Positions 53,701-63,326 are shown, numbered from the stretch's first letter. The stretch: DNA of 64,000 nt from Bin87 sp965232895 (GCA_965232895.1 OZ247430.1:930001-994000), one strand, 5' to 3'. Notes: generated from the sequence alone by a model not told the origin. A program made the numbers and translations.

Positions 53701-54947
53701 GGCAGGATGATGCCATAACCGGCCTCCTCCAGCGCCATGGATTCCCTGGTCAGGAACTGGTACGCCGCGGCTTCGTCCAGCTTCCGGCCCGCCGGTCGCT
53801 TTCGCTGCAGGCTGTCGGCCACGCCGGTGCAGACCCCGCTGGCCTGACCCAAAGACGCCAGCAGGAACTCCCGGGGGTTGAAGCCGTCCCGTTCCAGATC
53901 CCGGACCCGCTGACGGCCGGTTTTCCAGACCGCGCTGGCGGGCAGCAGCAGGCTCGGGTCTTCGTGGGATTGCAGCAGGTAGCGCAGATACCACCCATCC
54001 TGCTGCGTTGGAGCAACCTCCGGTTCATCGCCGGGCCGCTCCGGCGGTTCTTCGAGCCGGAAGCAGACCCGAAACGGCGCGCTGGCCGTGAGGGCGATGG
54101 GCCGCTGCCATTCCGCCACCTGCGCCCGCAGCTGCTCCAGTTGCTCAGGAGTATCGTGAATTGCTCCGTCGATTGATTTCAGGCCACTCAACCAGGCATC
54201 ATGTACGCTGTCGAAAGCTGGCTTTTTGCGACGGCCTTTGGGGGTAGCCACCTCCGGAACCCGGTTGCCGTTTCTGACCAGGCTGTCCGTGACCGCGGCG
54301 ACGAAGGCCCGGAGGACAGTGCCCGCCGGCTGGTCGGGCGGCTCATCTGCGTCAGGATCCGACAGCGCCCGCGCCGCCGCCGGCATACGTTGGCTCAGCC
54401 GGGCCAGTCGCTCGGCGTCGGCTCCGATGAACAGCGGCATCCAGGCAGCGCGGGCGCCGCCGCCGTCGTGGATTGTCCCCGGCAGAAACCGCTGGCGGGC
54501 CACCAGCCCCGCACCGAAGCGCGCCGCCTGGCTCCAATAGGCCAGGTCCCCTCCGACGCCCACGCCAGTGGTCAACATCCCCTCCCTCCTGCAGGCCTGA
54601 AATAGGGGGATGGCGTCCGCCGGCGACACTCGGTATGCCGGTATGGACCAGGGCAGGAGCCTGGGTTTGGCCCTGGATCTGGGTGGGTCCGCCACCAGGG
54701 CGCTGGACGGGAGAGGGCTGTCGCCTCTGCTGGGCAGCCACACGGTGGCCGAGACGGTTTCGCCCGAGTCCGCCCGAAACCCGGGCGCGGAATTGGCCAG
54801 GACGTTGACCAACTCTGGGGGACCAGCGCAGTAGGGATGCTCATTGCCCACCGAACCACTGTTGCCCCCGGAGCGCAATTCCTCCGGCGACTGCTCCCCC
54901 CACAGCAACATCCAGCCGTCTTTCATACCACCGTGCAGGATGATCAT
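50781..54947 (-). CDS. SNF2-family DNA helicase interrupted by an intein
   Basis: 1,388 codons; without the intein the mature protein has 1,037 residues. The N-terminal ~450 residues are the bacterial SNF2-associated domain (PRSRAKPRLLPWSIPAYRVS). The helicase core begins GYSWLAFLRRWRLGACLADD, and its Walker A MGLGK/TVQTLAA is split by the intein after K594. Later motifs: VLDEAQNIKNPATRQA (DEAx), ALTGTPVENHVGDLWS, SLRAGGTGLNLTAANHVFHY and DRAFRIGQT. GGGAG precedes the ATG at 54947. The enzyme can hydrolyse ATP only after splicing. It acts with the SWIM protein in DNA remodelling or repair. Confidence 0.92.
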   Translation of the reverse strand: MIILHGGMKDGWMLLWGEQSPEELRSGGNSGSVGNEHPYCAGPPELVNVLANSAPGFRADSGETVSATVWLPSRGDSPLPSSALVADPPRSRAKPRLLPWSIPAYRVSPADAIPLFQACRREGMLTTGVGVGGDLAYWSQAARFGAGLVARQRFLPGTIHDGGGARAAWMPLFIGADAERLARLSQRMPAAARALSDPDADEPPDQPAGTVLRAFVAAVTDSLVRNGNRVPEVATPKGRRKKPAFDSVHDAWLSGLKSIDGAIHDTPEQLEQLRAQVAEWQRPIALTASAPFRVCFRLEEPPERPGDEPEVAPTQQDGWYLRYLLQSHEDPSLLLPASAVWKTGRQRVRDLERDGFNPREFLLASLGQASGVCTGVADSLQRKRPAGRKLDEAAAYQFLTRESMALEEAGYGIILPAWWTRRGARTKPTVRANVKAPQMQGGSGVSLATNLELNLEVALGDQVMSAQELEALAQLKTPLVKLRGQWVELNAVEIRAALDSWNRKGETTLRDVIRLAVGAGETPGGFDVDGVAASGWVEELLEQLTGRAEFQELETPEGFCGTLRPYQRRGYSWLAFLRRWRLGACLADDMGLGKAQPMDAPVLTPAGYRRMGDLSVGDLVIGGDGHPTAIIGVYPQGSKQIYRVTLSDGTDVQCCAEHLWTVTTGTRKFRKSPSQTVTLAEIMERGIHDAAGNRKWEIPLVTAPVVFAPRDTELPMPPYLMGALLGDGSFRNQHVRFSSSDPEIIQRVSSEITQVSADLSLLKADADPKRCDYRISGKRAGAPNALIAVSHELGLMECYSHQKFIPREYLTASPSERLELLRGLMDTDGYVQVASRGNAAIISTSSSQLADDIRFLVQSLGGIARTRVKPTTHRDAYVLTLSLPNTVQPFWLTRKRDAYPNCRSKYAPTRRIESVEPSRVAEAQCIKVANADGLYLTDSFTVTHNTVQTLAAIQQDRREGVREPTLLVCPTSVLNNWRKEATRFTPDLPLMVHHGPGRKRDAEFVETAQQHAIVAASYGVLARDVGFMAEVPWRGIVLDEAQNIKNPATRQARAARSLGADYRIALTGTPVENHVGDLWSVMQFLNPGLLGTEGEFKRNYFVPIQAERDEGAAHRLQRATGPFILRRLKTDRAIISDLPEKMETREFCPLTKEQATLYEAVLREAEQAWEESEGIERRGAILGTLTKLKQVCNHPRQLLGDNSAIAGRSGKLARLQDMLEEIIAVGDRALIFSQFAEMGAILQRHIQDTLGRETLFLHGGVSRRQRDRMVERFQNTKNGPPAFILSLRAGGTGLNLTAANHVFHYDRWWNPAVENQATDRAFRIGQTSNVQVHKFMCAGTLEERIDLMIEAKQATAERVVGTGEGWLTELSNDELRDVLSLSSEAAVA
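52113..53165 (-). other. Class 3-type intein with LAGLIDADG endonuclease, in the SNF2 Walker A
   Basis: 351 residues (595-945 of the precursor), from AQPMDAPVLTPAGYRRMGDL to SFTVTHN, followed by Thr. The first residue is Ala, so the usual N-terminal Cys nucleophile is missing. The three residues that mark class 3 inteins are present: W66 in block B (CCAEHLWTV), C331 in block F (AQCIKVA, where most inteins have Asp) and T349 just before H350-N351. Two LAGLIDADG helices are visible, LMGALLGDG (126-134) and LLRGLMDTDG (226-235), so the homing endonuclease may still be active. Splicing restores GLGK-TVQT. Confidence 0.9.
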
Positions 54948-55070
54948 CGGCTAACTCCCGGATCCCACCCGCGTTCCCGACGCCGGCCTCACGGTAATGA
55001 CAGCCATTGTTACGATTATCATGCGGGATGCCCAGAACGCCATCGCGAGCCTCGGCGCATCGTCCGTACT

Positions 55071-55376
55071 CTACTCGCCGGCCGCGGTGGGCAGGGCGCT
55101 TATCCTGGCTCCCACCGACCGCTCCGCCAGCGCCAGATCATACTGAGCCTGCGGGTTCAGCCAGAACTGGGGATCCATGCCGAACCGGTGGCCAAACCTG
55201 AGGGCGCTGTCTCCGGTCACCGCGCACTTGCCGGCCAGAATCTGGCTGATGCGATTGGCGGGCACGTCAATCTGCCGGGCGAAACTCGCCGGCGACACAC
55301 CCCTCTCCTCCAGCTCACCTTTCAGGATCTCCCCAGGATGTACGGCTCGTTTCAACATGATCGCCAATTTCCCCAT
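55071..55376 (-). CDS. higA: HigA-type antitoxin (XRE family)
   Basis: 101 residues. The HigA signature is clear: RAVHPGEILKGELEERGVSP, ASFARQIDVPANRISQILAG (HTH), and RFGHRFGMDPQFWLNPQAQY. Its ATG overlaps the toxin stop by one base (TGATG on the minus strand), giving the HigB-HigA order. It should bind and silence HigB and repress the pair's promoter. The ATG at 55376 is used; the seventh residue is also Met. Confidence 0.9.
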   Translation of the reverse strand: MGKLAIMLKRAVHPGEILKGELEERGVSPASFARQIDVPANRISQILAGKCAVTGDSALRFGHRFGMDPQFWLNPQAQYDLALAERSVGARISALPTAAGE

Positions 55377-55660
55377 CAGTGATGGTCCACGATTTCAACG
55401 TCGGATGTCCCTGCTTCACCTTCCGGCCAACTGGAGCAGATCCGCCACTGACGGTTGATCCTGATGGAGTACTGTCCTGCCCTGTCTTCGCGCCGCGCTT
55501 CCAGTCGGTTGCCACGCCGCGCTCTGAGTTTCTCCAAGGACCGGGCCGCGTTCAGTATTGAGAGCCGGCACGCCGCTTGCTGTTCAAAGATCTGAAACGC
55601 TGGGACGCATTCTCCGGCGGCAAACGCCTCGGTCCGTCGGTCCCGGCAACCCGGTATCAT
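55376..55660 (-). CDS. higB: HigB-type toxin (RelE superfamily)
   Basis: 94 residues from the ATG at 55660: MIPGCRDRRTEAFAAGECVP, then ILNAARSLEKLRA, GNRLEARREDRAGQYSIRIN and QWRICSSWPEGEAG...VEIVDHH. This is the HigB/RelE mRNA-cleaving toxin group. Arg in QYSIRINRQWRI and the C-terminal DxH fit the active surface. A few positions usually occupied by small or Arg residues are Cys or Gln here, hinting at drift. It is directly coupled to the antitoxin gene. Confidence 0.88.
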   Translation of the reverse strand: MIPGCRDRRTEAFAAGECVPAFQIFEQQAACRLSILNAARSLEKLRARRGNRLEARREDRAGQYSIRINRQWRICSSWPEGEAGTSDVEIVDHH

Positions 55661-56239
55661 GCCAGGGTCAGTGTAGGTACGACTGACGTCAGGCGTCAAG
55701 CAACACGTGCAAGTTATCGGGCATGGCGCACCCCCTGCTCAGATTCGCGGCAAGGATCAACCCTGTTGATACCGCTGTGGTTCCTACAACCGCCGTTACG
55801 TGAAGCGCTCCGTTCGGTAGCATCCTATTTGAGGCAACCACTTGCGTTGGGTAACGGTTTTATTGAGGCAATACGATCACCGTAAGCTGATTATAGTCAA
55901 CATCGCCACGTGCCCAGGGTGGTACATAATCCTTGGCGATCACTGGCTCAATGTCCGCGGCGATTCACACCAATCCACCAAAAGGATCTGGCCACCCTGA
56001 GGAATGAACGGATGAGACGAGCCGGATAGAGACGGCGTGGCCTTGATCCGCTCCAATCCGGCTTGGCACAGGTCGTGGTAGCCACGCCAAGGGGATGGTA
56101 ACTACCGTCAGCGCCAGCGGCGGGCGAGATCATCGAGGCGGATGGCAGCGGGAGACACTCGTGGAGCGACCTGGCGCAGGTCCGCTACAGCTGGCTTTGG
56201 ACATCGAAACGGCGAGCGTTCTTCAGATAGGCTATACGA
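55661..56239. other. Gap without a supported gene
   Basis: About 580 bases. A 12-codon minus-strand stretch at about 55691-55726, reading MPDNLHVLLDA, recalls the MPDHVHLLL box of REP-associated Y1 transposases and may be a relic. Nothing else recognisable. Confidence 0.35.
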
Positions 56240-58374
56240 TTACGCTGGGCTAGTGACAGCGTTCCGGACTTCTGGAAAAGGATCTTCCTTGGCAATTTTC
56301 ACCCAGTGGGCAACGATGGGGTCTTGCGCTGATCCTTTTTCGGTCATGGCTAGTGCTAGTTTTACGCATAGTAACCGTTGCAGCGGAATGTGCTGCTCAT
56401 TTGGTTGGACTAGGTCGTACCTTAGCTCGGCTGCGAGATGAGTCAACCCGGTTAGTACCAAACTTCGAACAGCGCTTTTGTGGGATTCCAACCCGTTCTC
56501 AAATATCCACTGGGCCGCCCATAATGCACCCTCTATTACCGTGCCACGTAGTGACGCGATTGCGACGCCTATCTCTTGTATCAGGTCATCTGGAGGCTGA
56601 TCTAAATCCGCGTCGGCCTTTGTTGCTTCCTCTAGCCAAAGGCGCAACCCGCGGATCGCGTCCGAATCTATTTCGCCGTTGCTGGATGTGAGACCAAGTC
56701 GTATGGATGTTGCAACTTCCGGTAATCGCTCCGGCAGGATCTTGACCAAGCTCGGTGCCAATGCGAATGCGGGCACTTGGCGATGGATTAGATCTAGCAT
56801 CTTGGCGTAGAGTTTCTCTGCTGTCGTACTCGAGGTGTTGATGCCATTGATTACGTTTGGTAGCGCTTGGGTTACGCGTTGAGTCCGTTCCTCCAGATAG
56901 CCGCTCACCCCTGGGCTGCTCAACAATTGGGGCTCGGGTGACGCATTGTCTGACCACATCTCAAGGATGTTCCCGAGGTGCGATTTCTCATCCTCGGATA
57001 GCTGCAGACGCAGTTCTCCGTTTCTGAGGCCACCTAATGCATTCCCAACTTGCCACAGCCGGCTATCTAGGTCGTGCGGATCGCCATTCAATCCGCCGTC
57101 GCTCCCAATCGCGATGGTAAACCCGCCTTCGGGAGATCTGTACCAGTTATCGTTGACTTGATCCCAGTTGGTTAGCCATTTCTGCTTGAATCGTTGTTCC
57201 GCCAATTCTGAGGAAGGTTCAGGTAGTGAGAGCACCACCCAATCAAATGGCTCGATGTTGTCTGGGAACCCATCTGGAATATCTTGCTGCTCTCCCCACA
57301 GTGCTTCGGCTATCTGCCGACATTCCTCGTCGGTTAGCGCTCCCGAATAAACTAACGGCATCATTCGTAGTGACGCTCTACGGCGGGCGGTTGGGTTGCT
57401 TCTGAGACCACGAGTAATCAGGTTTACGCACGTTCTCCACCGGCTTTCGTTATCTGGAGTGCGGTGCGGGATGGAGTCGATATATTGTAGTACTTCCACC
57501 GGGTCTGGCCATTCAGCCTGTCCAAGAGGCAATGGGCTGTCGAGTCCGGCAATAGGTGTGTTCAACAGGTCAACGGCCCGGTAGTTACGGTCCTCGTCCG
57601 ACAGTGCTTCCCAAGAGCGTTGTAGCAGGTGGAGAATGGGTGTCCATGCCGTGCTCTGAGCCAACTGTGGGTCTTGGCAGTAGAGCATAGCTTTGTCGAA
57701 GATTTCTGGGGCGTTCTCCGGCGGCATCCGCAACACTAGCCTGGACAATACCTCAATCGCCGCTGTGGCGCGGGGTGATTGTCCTGAGTTTGACCGTTGC
57801 GCCAGCCTCCGGTCAATGGTCCTGAGGCAAGCATGAGCGAGTATCTCGACCCTATCACTAGGCAGGGTTGCTAGGAATCTCCGTGAAAGGACGTGCTGGA
57901 GAGTTGTATCGGCGTCGCCACTGCATGCGCGTAGCACTAATCGTACAGCCAACTCTTGGCGACGCTCAGCCAGCTCTTGAGCTGCTTTTTTCAGCACATC
58001 TGCCCACATCGTGGCCGAGAAAAGTCCGTCGTTGACGAACGGCGGTTGGCCTGTTAACTCCGACAAACGAACAGCTCGGTATGCAGCGCGTTGGGCATCG
58101 TAGTTGATGAAAGTGACCCTTGATCCGCTGCGGCGATTGATATCGAATGGAGGTGGTTCTGCTCGCGGAGAATCTAACCCTAGATCCTCCAAAGCTGTGT
58201 CCCGGTCTAGGAAGACGTCGCATCTCATTGGAGCTAACGCCCTGAGGCGGTCGAGCAATCTCGGCCGATTGTTCCATCGTAAAGCTGCTAACGTGGCCCA
58301 GGCCTCCCGTGATTGTGCGGCTACACTGGCTTCGTCTGGCGGGGTCCCTTTGATGGCGGCAATTGCACGTTGTA
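56240..58374 (-). pseudogene. Large helical protein, 5' end removed at an IS
   Basis: The frame is open from the IS edge at 58374 to the stop at 56240, about 710 residues, with no good start inside; the first clear codons read QRAIAAIKGTPPDEASVAAQ, then WATLAALRWNNRPRLLDRLR. A TTG at 58258 is the first candidate start, but the coherent sequence upstream shows the N-terminus is lost. The protein is mostly helical with Leu-rich segments (LLQRSWEALSDEDRNYRAVD; HLAAELRYDLVQPNEQHIPL), possibly HEAT-like. I do not recognise it. Base composition is less GC-rich than the surroundings, a sign of transfer; large helical proteins of this kind are common in defence loci. Confidence 0.65.
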
Positions 58375-59298
58375 ATAACCATTGGTGCTAGTTAATATCA
58401 GAGGACGAATTGAGCAATAGAGCGATGGACGCGTCCGTTTTCGTCCGGTTCCAACCCATCCCACTGCGACAGTAGGTTGAAGGCAGCCATCAGGTAGCTC
58501 AAGTGCGCTTCAAACCCGCGCCAGGTGATATGCCGCATCTGTTTGCTGCCCCACACCGCAGTCATCATGGAGAAGGTGGTTTCCACGATCATGCGCACGT
58601 TCCACTGGCCGCGGCGACAGATTTTCACGTTGGCCGGATCGCCCCCTGTTCAAGCCAGGGGCGGGCTCTTGGCCCGGTGAAACCCAGTGTCGGCCAGGAC
58701 AATCATCTGCCCGTCGTAGCCTGCCAGCAAAGGCAGGAAACGTTGGTCGTGAGTATTGGCCGTGGCGCAGTCCCAAGCGGCGATCTGGCCCAGTTGGTTG
58801 AGGACGATGCAGAGTTTGCCGCCCACAATCCAGCGGTGATTGGACTTGCCTTTCCGGCCCACCTGGTGGAGGTTCCGTCCGGAACGCACCGGATGTCCCA
58901 GTTCGATGCCGTAGCTGTCGGCCACGCCCAGGATGGTGGGCTGGGCCAGGAAGTAGCCGGTCCAACAGGCCTGGGCTTCCAGGCGGCGGAAGAGGCGGGT
59001 GCGTTCGGGAAGTTTGGGGAAGAGGTGTCCATAGTTATCCTTGAGCCAATGGTAGAAGGGACGCTGCTTGACGTTCTTGATGGCGTGGAGGACGCCGATG
59101 GTAACCAGTTCGCTTATGGAGAGCCGGGCTTGCGGATGCGGCGCTATCCCCGGGAGGGCGTCGTCAACCTTACAGTAGAGTTCGGTGATAAAATCGGTGA
59201 TGTTCATGGGGTTCCCTGCTGTGGAGGATTGTCAACTCACAGCATATGGGAACCCCATGGCATTTTCAAAACTAACTCAAACTAGCACCAAAGGTTAT
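58375..59298 (-). mobile_element. 924-bp insertion sequence with 19-bp inverted ends
   Basis: Left end ATAACCATTGGTGCTAGTT (58375-58393) and right end, read inward, ATAACCTTTGGTGCTAGTT (59298-59280): 18 of 19 match. One transposase gene fills the element. No clear target duplication; both neighbours lack their 5' ends, so insertion was accompanied by or followed by deletion. Confidence 0.82.
58398..59207 (-). pseudogene. DDE transposase (IS982/IS5-like) with internal stop
   Basis: ATG at 59207, MNITDFITELYCKVDDALPG, then LSISELVTIGVLHAIKNVKQ and RPFYHWLKDNYGHLFPKLPE. DDE-type residues occur in GVADSYGIELG, VLADTGFHRAK and RMIVETTFSM. An in-frame TGA at 58650 splits the 269-residue frame; the same frame continues as TGGDPANVKICRRGQWNV to the stop at 58398. 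The family is uncertain. One nonsense change makes this copy inactive. Confidence 0.8.
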
Positions 59299-59415
59299 CT
59301 AAGGCAAGCTGCTAACTTCTCTAATTGGAACCAGCACTATTTTTACAACCAAACGCTTGACGAGCTTCAGATGCTTCTGGATTGGGTGCCAGGCTACGAG
59401 GACGAGAACGCATAG
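59299..59415 (+). pseudogene. C-terminal fragment of a gene cut by the IS
   Basis: The frame from the IS edge reads ANFSNWNQHYFYNQTLDELQ and MLLDWVPGYEDENA before a stop. The part upstream is IS sequence, so only the last ~38 residues of a protein remain. It overlaps the start of the PD-(D/E)XK gene by 34 bases, as in a coupled operon. Family not recognised. Confidence 0.5.
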
Positions 59416-59981
59416 TCGACAGGATTTGGGACCTGTGCTCGCGACATGGGGAACAAGTCGCCCTTGCCCTTCGACGTATGCGGGATGTGCATGAAGGGGT
59501 TTTCAGCCCGTTAGCTCCGGATTCCTTGCTGAAGGTGGTTTCTGACAGGGAATTCCTGAAGGCGCCTATCGAGCGCCTGGTTACGTCAATTGAGAATCGC
59601 CTTGAGTCTGCTCTCCCGAAGTCATTCCAGAGTGTGCGCCCTACTAACGAGGCCGACTTGAATGACAAGATCGAAGGCCTGCTCGACACATGGCGCGACG
59701 ACTTGCAGAGGGAACACCCCTCTGTGCCTTTTGCCAGGGCCGGGGTGGTTCCAGACTTTTCTCTAGACCGTGGGCACTTGCTCATTGAAGGAAAGTATAT
59801 CAGGGGAGCCACTACCCCGAGCAGGATTACGGAAGGCATGGCCGCCGACTTGACGAAATACCCCCAAGAAGCGCACATTCTGTTCGTTGTCTACGATCCG
59901 GATGGTGCTATCGTGGACCGGGCTAGGCTAAAGCGAGACTTTGAGGGCAGAGGCCGCTGCACCGTATGCATCCTGCCGTAG
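59382..59981 (+). CDS. PD-(D/E)XK-type nuclease-like protein
   Basis: 199 residues from a TTG at 59382 that overlaps the preceding gene; a later start is possible. The N-terminal half is helical. The C-terminal part holds a PD-(D/E)XK core: GVVPDFSLDRGHLLIEGKYI, with Asp, then Glu-x-Lys, followed by GMAADLTKYPQEAHILFVVY, a helix and strand typical of restriction-type folds. It probably was the nuclease of a two-gene unit whose first gene was lost to the IS. GC content is lower than the background. Target unknown. Confidence 0.7.
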   Translation: MGARLRGRERIVDRIWDLCSRHGEQVALALRRMRDVHEGVFSPLAPDSLLKVVSDREFLKAPIERLVTSIENRLESALPKSFQSVRPTNEADLNDKIEGLLDTWRDDLQREHPSVPFARAGVVPDFSLDRGHLLIEGKYIRGATTPSRITEGMAADLTKYPQEAHILFVVYDPDGAIVDRARLKRDFEGRGRCTVCILP

Positions 59982-60362
59982 ATATCGGGCTTATGTGCTC
60001 TACAGCGCAACCTCCCATCGGAAAGTTCGCAATACGGTGCATTTAGGCCCACCAATTTCCTCAGGAACCAACCCTTGACAGACGACGTTTGCGCGTCGGG
60101 CCGTGATTTCGCCATCGCCTGAGGAACGTCAGGAATGACTGGCCACCGTTTATTGTGCGAGCCGAGGCGGGGGTCAGTAGGGTCGGTTTCTGCTTGACGG
60201 CACTGAATCTGTGAGCATGCTGCTGTCGCAGGTGATGGGGCTTTCCTGTACGCGTGTGATCACGCCTAGTACTCAGTCAAACTTGTATCGTCATATCGAC
60301 GAAGGAACCGGCCATGGTGGCTGCCGTGAGTGGCAAACAGCGGCAGGGTAGGTGCAGCGTCC
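59982..60362. other. Gap before the IS630 remnant
   Basis: No gene recognised. ACTCAGTCAAACTTGTATCG near 60272 could belong to the left end of the IS630 relic, but no matching right end is visible. Confidence 0.3.
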
Positions 60363-60530
60363 ATGGCTCAGGAGAAATTTGCCGTAAGGTTGTCGGCGGA
60401 GGACCGGGCACAGATGGAGGGGTTGATCCGTCGGGGCCAGCGCTTGGCTCGGGTCATCAATCGGGCGCGGATCCTGCTCAAGACCGACGCGGGCTGGAGC
60501 GCGTCCCAGGAGGATGCCAACGAAAGGTCA
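60363..60530 (+). pseudogene. IS630-family transposase N-terminal remnant
   Basis: From the ATG at 60363: MAQEKFAVRLSAEDRAQMEG and RLARVINRARILLKTDAGWS, the helix-turn-helix start of IS630/Tc1-type transposases. After WSASQED the match ends and the frame runs into unrelated sequence, so the catalytic domain is gone. It lies against the 3' end of the MmeI-like gene. Confidence 0.75.
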
Positions 60531-60599
60531 GACATGAAACATACTCCCAGCGCGTGTGTATAACGCTATTGCACGGTAGCATAGTCAAGATACGACACG

Positions 60600-63326
60600 C
60601 TATCCAGCCGCCGCCCGCTGCAAGTTCAGCGCCAACAGCCGCTCCAGTATCTCCGCGTCGGCCAGGTCCGCCGGCCAGCCGTAAGCCGCCGCCACCGCCG
60701 CGTCCAGCACAGCGTGCGCCATATCCAGCCACGTCGGACGCGCGTTGTAGAGGTTGGTCAACGTGCGCGTGTCGTTCTCCCGAAGCCGGTTCAACTCCGC
60801 GGCGGCCAGGGCAATGGCCTCGCGCTGTTCCCCCGTAGGCTCCGGAAACGGGAACGTTTCAAAGCAGGTGGTGGGAGTGTAAGTTGGTCGGTCTTCCAAC
60901 TGACTGCCTATCGCCAAAGCCCACGTTGTGTGTATGCGACTTTGCAGTAAGCCAAACACGTAGTCAGCATCGCTTGCAATCACGATTACCAAGTTGGAAG
61001 GTAGCATATCGCCCGTCAGCCAAACGAAAAAGCGATGCTTGGCAACTTTGGGCGTACCGATATACCGCGACAACGGCGCTAACGCCTGACGCATGGTGGT
61101 CGCCGGATAACCGTGAAGCCACCAATTTTCCGCTCGCCAACGCATCTTGTTCTTGACCCGCGTCGGCATTACTTTTTCTTTCACGTACTCAAACGGGGCC
61201 GCGTACAGAGCAGCGTCAGCCATTGGCATATCAACCCCGAAGTCTATTATCCATACGTCCCTTGAACCTCGTGTAATGTCAACACCGTTTATCCAACGCT
61301 TGACGACTTCAGAGTTGGGACGACTGTGTGGGTTAGATTGGGCCAGCATCGCAAACGCCACGGATTGAGGTATATCGAAATCGCCCACCTTTCCTATGCC
61401 CTGAAAAGCCATCCCACTGTTATCAGCAAGCCGACGAGCTTGTGTCAAATCCGCGCCTGCCGTTAGATCAGCATTAATGCTGGAAGCAGGATCGTCGTCC
61501 AACGAGCGATCGGTTTCCGTGCCATCGTCAAAACAGATGATGGAGATATGGACCGCCGCCCCATCCAGCACCCAATCCTTATCCGATATGGCTGCAAAAA
61601 TATCCCCCGTTTCCTTGATACGCGCCAGCGCTCGGCGGTTGGACTGGAACCTTATCGCCTGCGTCGCCAACAGACCGGCCCGCCGTGTCGCCCCCGCCTC
61701 AATCTGCGCCCGCGCTTTCTCGAACCAGTAGCAGCACAAATCGCTGGAGTTGGGAATCCGACTGCCATACAGTGCGTACACCGCGCTAACGTAATCATCG
61801 CCCAACGATTCGCGAAACGGGAAGTGTCCTAAAAACGGCGGATTGCCGACGATGAATTCCGCCGACGGCCATTCCGGTTCCGTCGGGTGCTCCGGGTCAG
61901 ACAGGTCCAGTATGGCGTCGATCTGGCGGATGGTGTTCAGCGGCGTCAGTATCGGGTTCTGCGTGTAGGGGAAGCCGTTGGCCTGGTGCCACTGGATGTA
62001 GCCAATCCACAGGGCGGTGCGGGCCAGTTCCGCCGCGTAGGGGTTTATCTCCAGGCCCTGCATTTGGTCAGGTTTGACCGCCGGCGACAAGCCGTGCCAA
62101 CCCTGGGCGGCGGCAAAGTCAATCACGCGCTTTTCCAGGTCCAGCAGGCCGCGCAGGGCCAGGTACAGGAAGTTGCCGCTGCCGCAAGCCGGGTCCAGCA
62201 CGGTTACGCCGGCCAGCCGTTCCTGGAATTGGCACAGGCGGATCCAGGCGGCGTCGGAGTCGCCATCGGCCAGCAGTTCGTCAACCTCCTGGCGAGCATC
62301 ATCCCACTCGCGTTCCAGCGGGTCCATTACCACCGGGTTGATTACCAGCATGATGTCGTCGGCGCCGGTGTAGTGGGCGCCCAGCCGGGCCCTCTGGGAG
62401 GCATCCAGGGCGCGCTCAAAGAGGGTGCCGAAGATGGACGGTTCGATGTTGCGCCAGTTCTTGCTGACGGCCTCGCCCAGGCGCTGCACGGCGTTCGGGC
62501 TGAGCTCAACCCGCGCGTCGGGCCGGAACGGGTCGCTCCGGAACAAGTCTCCATTAAAGTGGGCGATTTCGTGGGGGCCGAAAAGACCGCCGCCGGCCAT
62601 CTGCTCAAAGAGGTTGGCGATGGCGCGATTGGACAGGTCGGGCCGCTGCCGGTTGGCGTTGAGGATGTCGGCAAGAATGCTCTCGGGCAGGAGGCCGGCG
62701 TCCTCGGCGTACAGGCAGAACACGATGCGATTGAGGTAGCGGGCCAATCGCTCCGGCCCCGTATCGGAGTACGGGGTGACGTTGTCACGGTCGTGCCGCT
62801 CCACGTCGGCAACAATGTCGCGGAAAAGCTCGGCGGTCTCCCGGGTGACGTCTTCCACCGAGCGGTTGGGACGGAATTCGTCGGGGGCGAAAAAGCAGTT
62901 GCGCAGCCTGGCCAGCTGCGGCTGCTGATCCAGTTCCAGGATTGGGATCTCGTGGAGAACGGTCTCCATCCCCGGGAAGTTGGTGCGTATCTGTATCCGC
63001 CGGAAGGACGATACAATCAGCAGCGGCGGGGTTTTCAGATAGACCTGATACCGGAGCAGTTGGTTGAACGCGCCGGGCAGTTGGTCGTCGCTGCCCTTGA
63101 ACTCCCAGCCGAAACGGTCTTCCAGGTAGGCGTCGGCGAAACCGCCGGGAACCCACTTTTCAAAAGTGAAAACGTCCGGGTTGCCGTAGACCACGGGCGT
63201 GGTATGCCCTGCCAGAGCGCAGAGGTCCAGGAACATTTCCTGCGACGCCTGCTTCTCGCCGAACTCAACGTTGCGCCACTTGGCGATGAACTGCGGCGGC
63301 GTCATTGCGGGAAGTTGGGGCGTCAT
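60600..63326 (-). CDS. MmeI-like (type IIL) restriction-modification enzyme / DNA methyltransferase
   Basis: 908 residues from the ATG at 63326, which overlaps the stop of the upstream gene (ATGA). An N-terminal nuclease-like part has DAYLEDRFGWEFKGSDDQL (D-x(n)-ExK, near residue 66). A helical linker follows, then the gamma-type N6-adenine methyltransferase: GAHYTGADDIMLVINPVV, DPACGSGNFLYLALRGL (motif I) and FIVGNPPFLGHFPFRESLG (NPPF catalytic motif). The C-terminal third (GSRDVWIIDFG, ETFPFPEP) matches the target-recognition part of MmeI relatives. One chain could thus both methylate and cut DNA. Length is typical. Confidence 0.88.
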   Translation of the reverse strand: MTPQLPAMTPPQFIAKWRNVEFGEKQASQEMFLDLCALAGHTTPVVYGNPDVFTFEKWVPGGFADAYLEDRFGWEFKGSDDQLPGAFNQLLRYQVYLKTPPLLIVSSFRRIQIRTNFPGMETVLHEIPILELDQQPQLARLRNCFFAPDEFRPNRSVEDVTRETAELFRDIVADVERHDRDNVTPYSDTGPERLARYLNRIVFCLYAEDAGLLPESILADILNANRQRPDLSNRAIANLFEQMAGGGLFGPHEIAHFNGDLFRSDPFRPDARVELSPNAVQRLGEAVSKNWRNIEPSIFGTLFERALDASQRARLGAHYTGADDIMLVINPVVMDPLEREWDDARQEVDELLADGDSDAAWIRLCQFQERLAGVTVLDPACGSGNFLYLALRGLLDLEKRVIDFAAAQGWHGLSPAVKPDQMQGLEINPYAAELARTALWIGYIQWHQANGFPYTQNPILTPLNTIRQIDAILDLSDPEHPTEPEWPSAEFIVGNPPFLGHFPFRESLGDDYVSAVYALYGSRIPNSSDLCCYWFEKARAQIEAGATRRAGLLATQAIRFQSNRRALARIKETGDIFAAISDKDWVLDGAAVHISIICFDDGTETDRSLDDDPASSINADLTAGADLTQARRLADNSGMAFQGIGKVGDFDIPQSVAFAMLAQSNPHSRPNSEVVKRWINGVDITRGSRDVWIIDFGVDMPMADAALYAAPFEYVKEKVMPTRVKNKMRWRAENWWLHGYPATTMRQALAPLSRYIGTPKVAKHRFFVWLTGDMLPSNLVIVIASDADYVFGLLQSRIHTTWALAIGSQLEDRPTYTPTTCFETFPFPEPTGEQREAIALAAAELNRLRENDTRTLTNLYNARPTWLDMAHAVLDAAVAAAYGWPADLADAEILERLLALNLQRAAAG

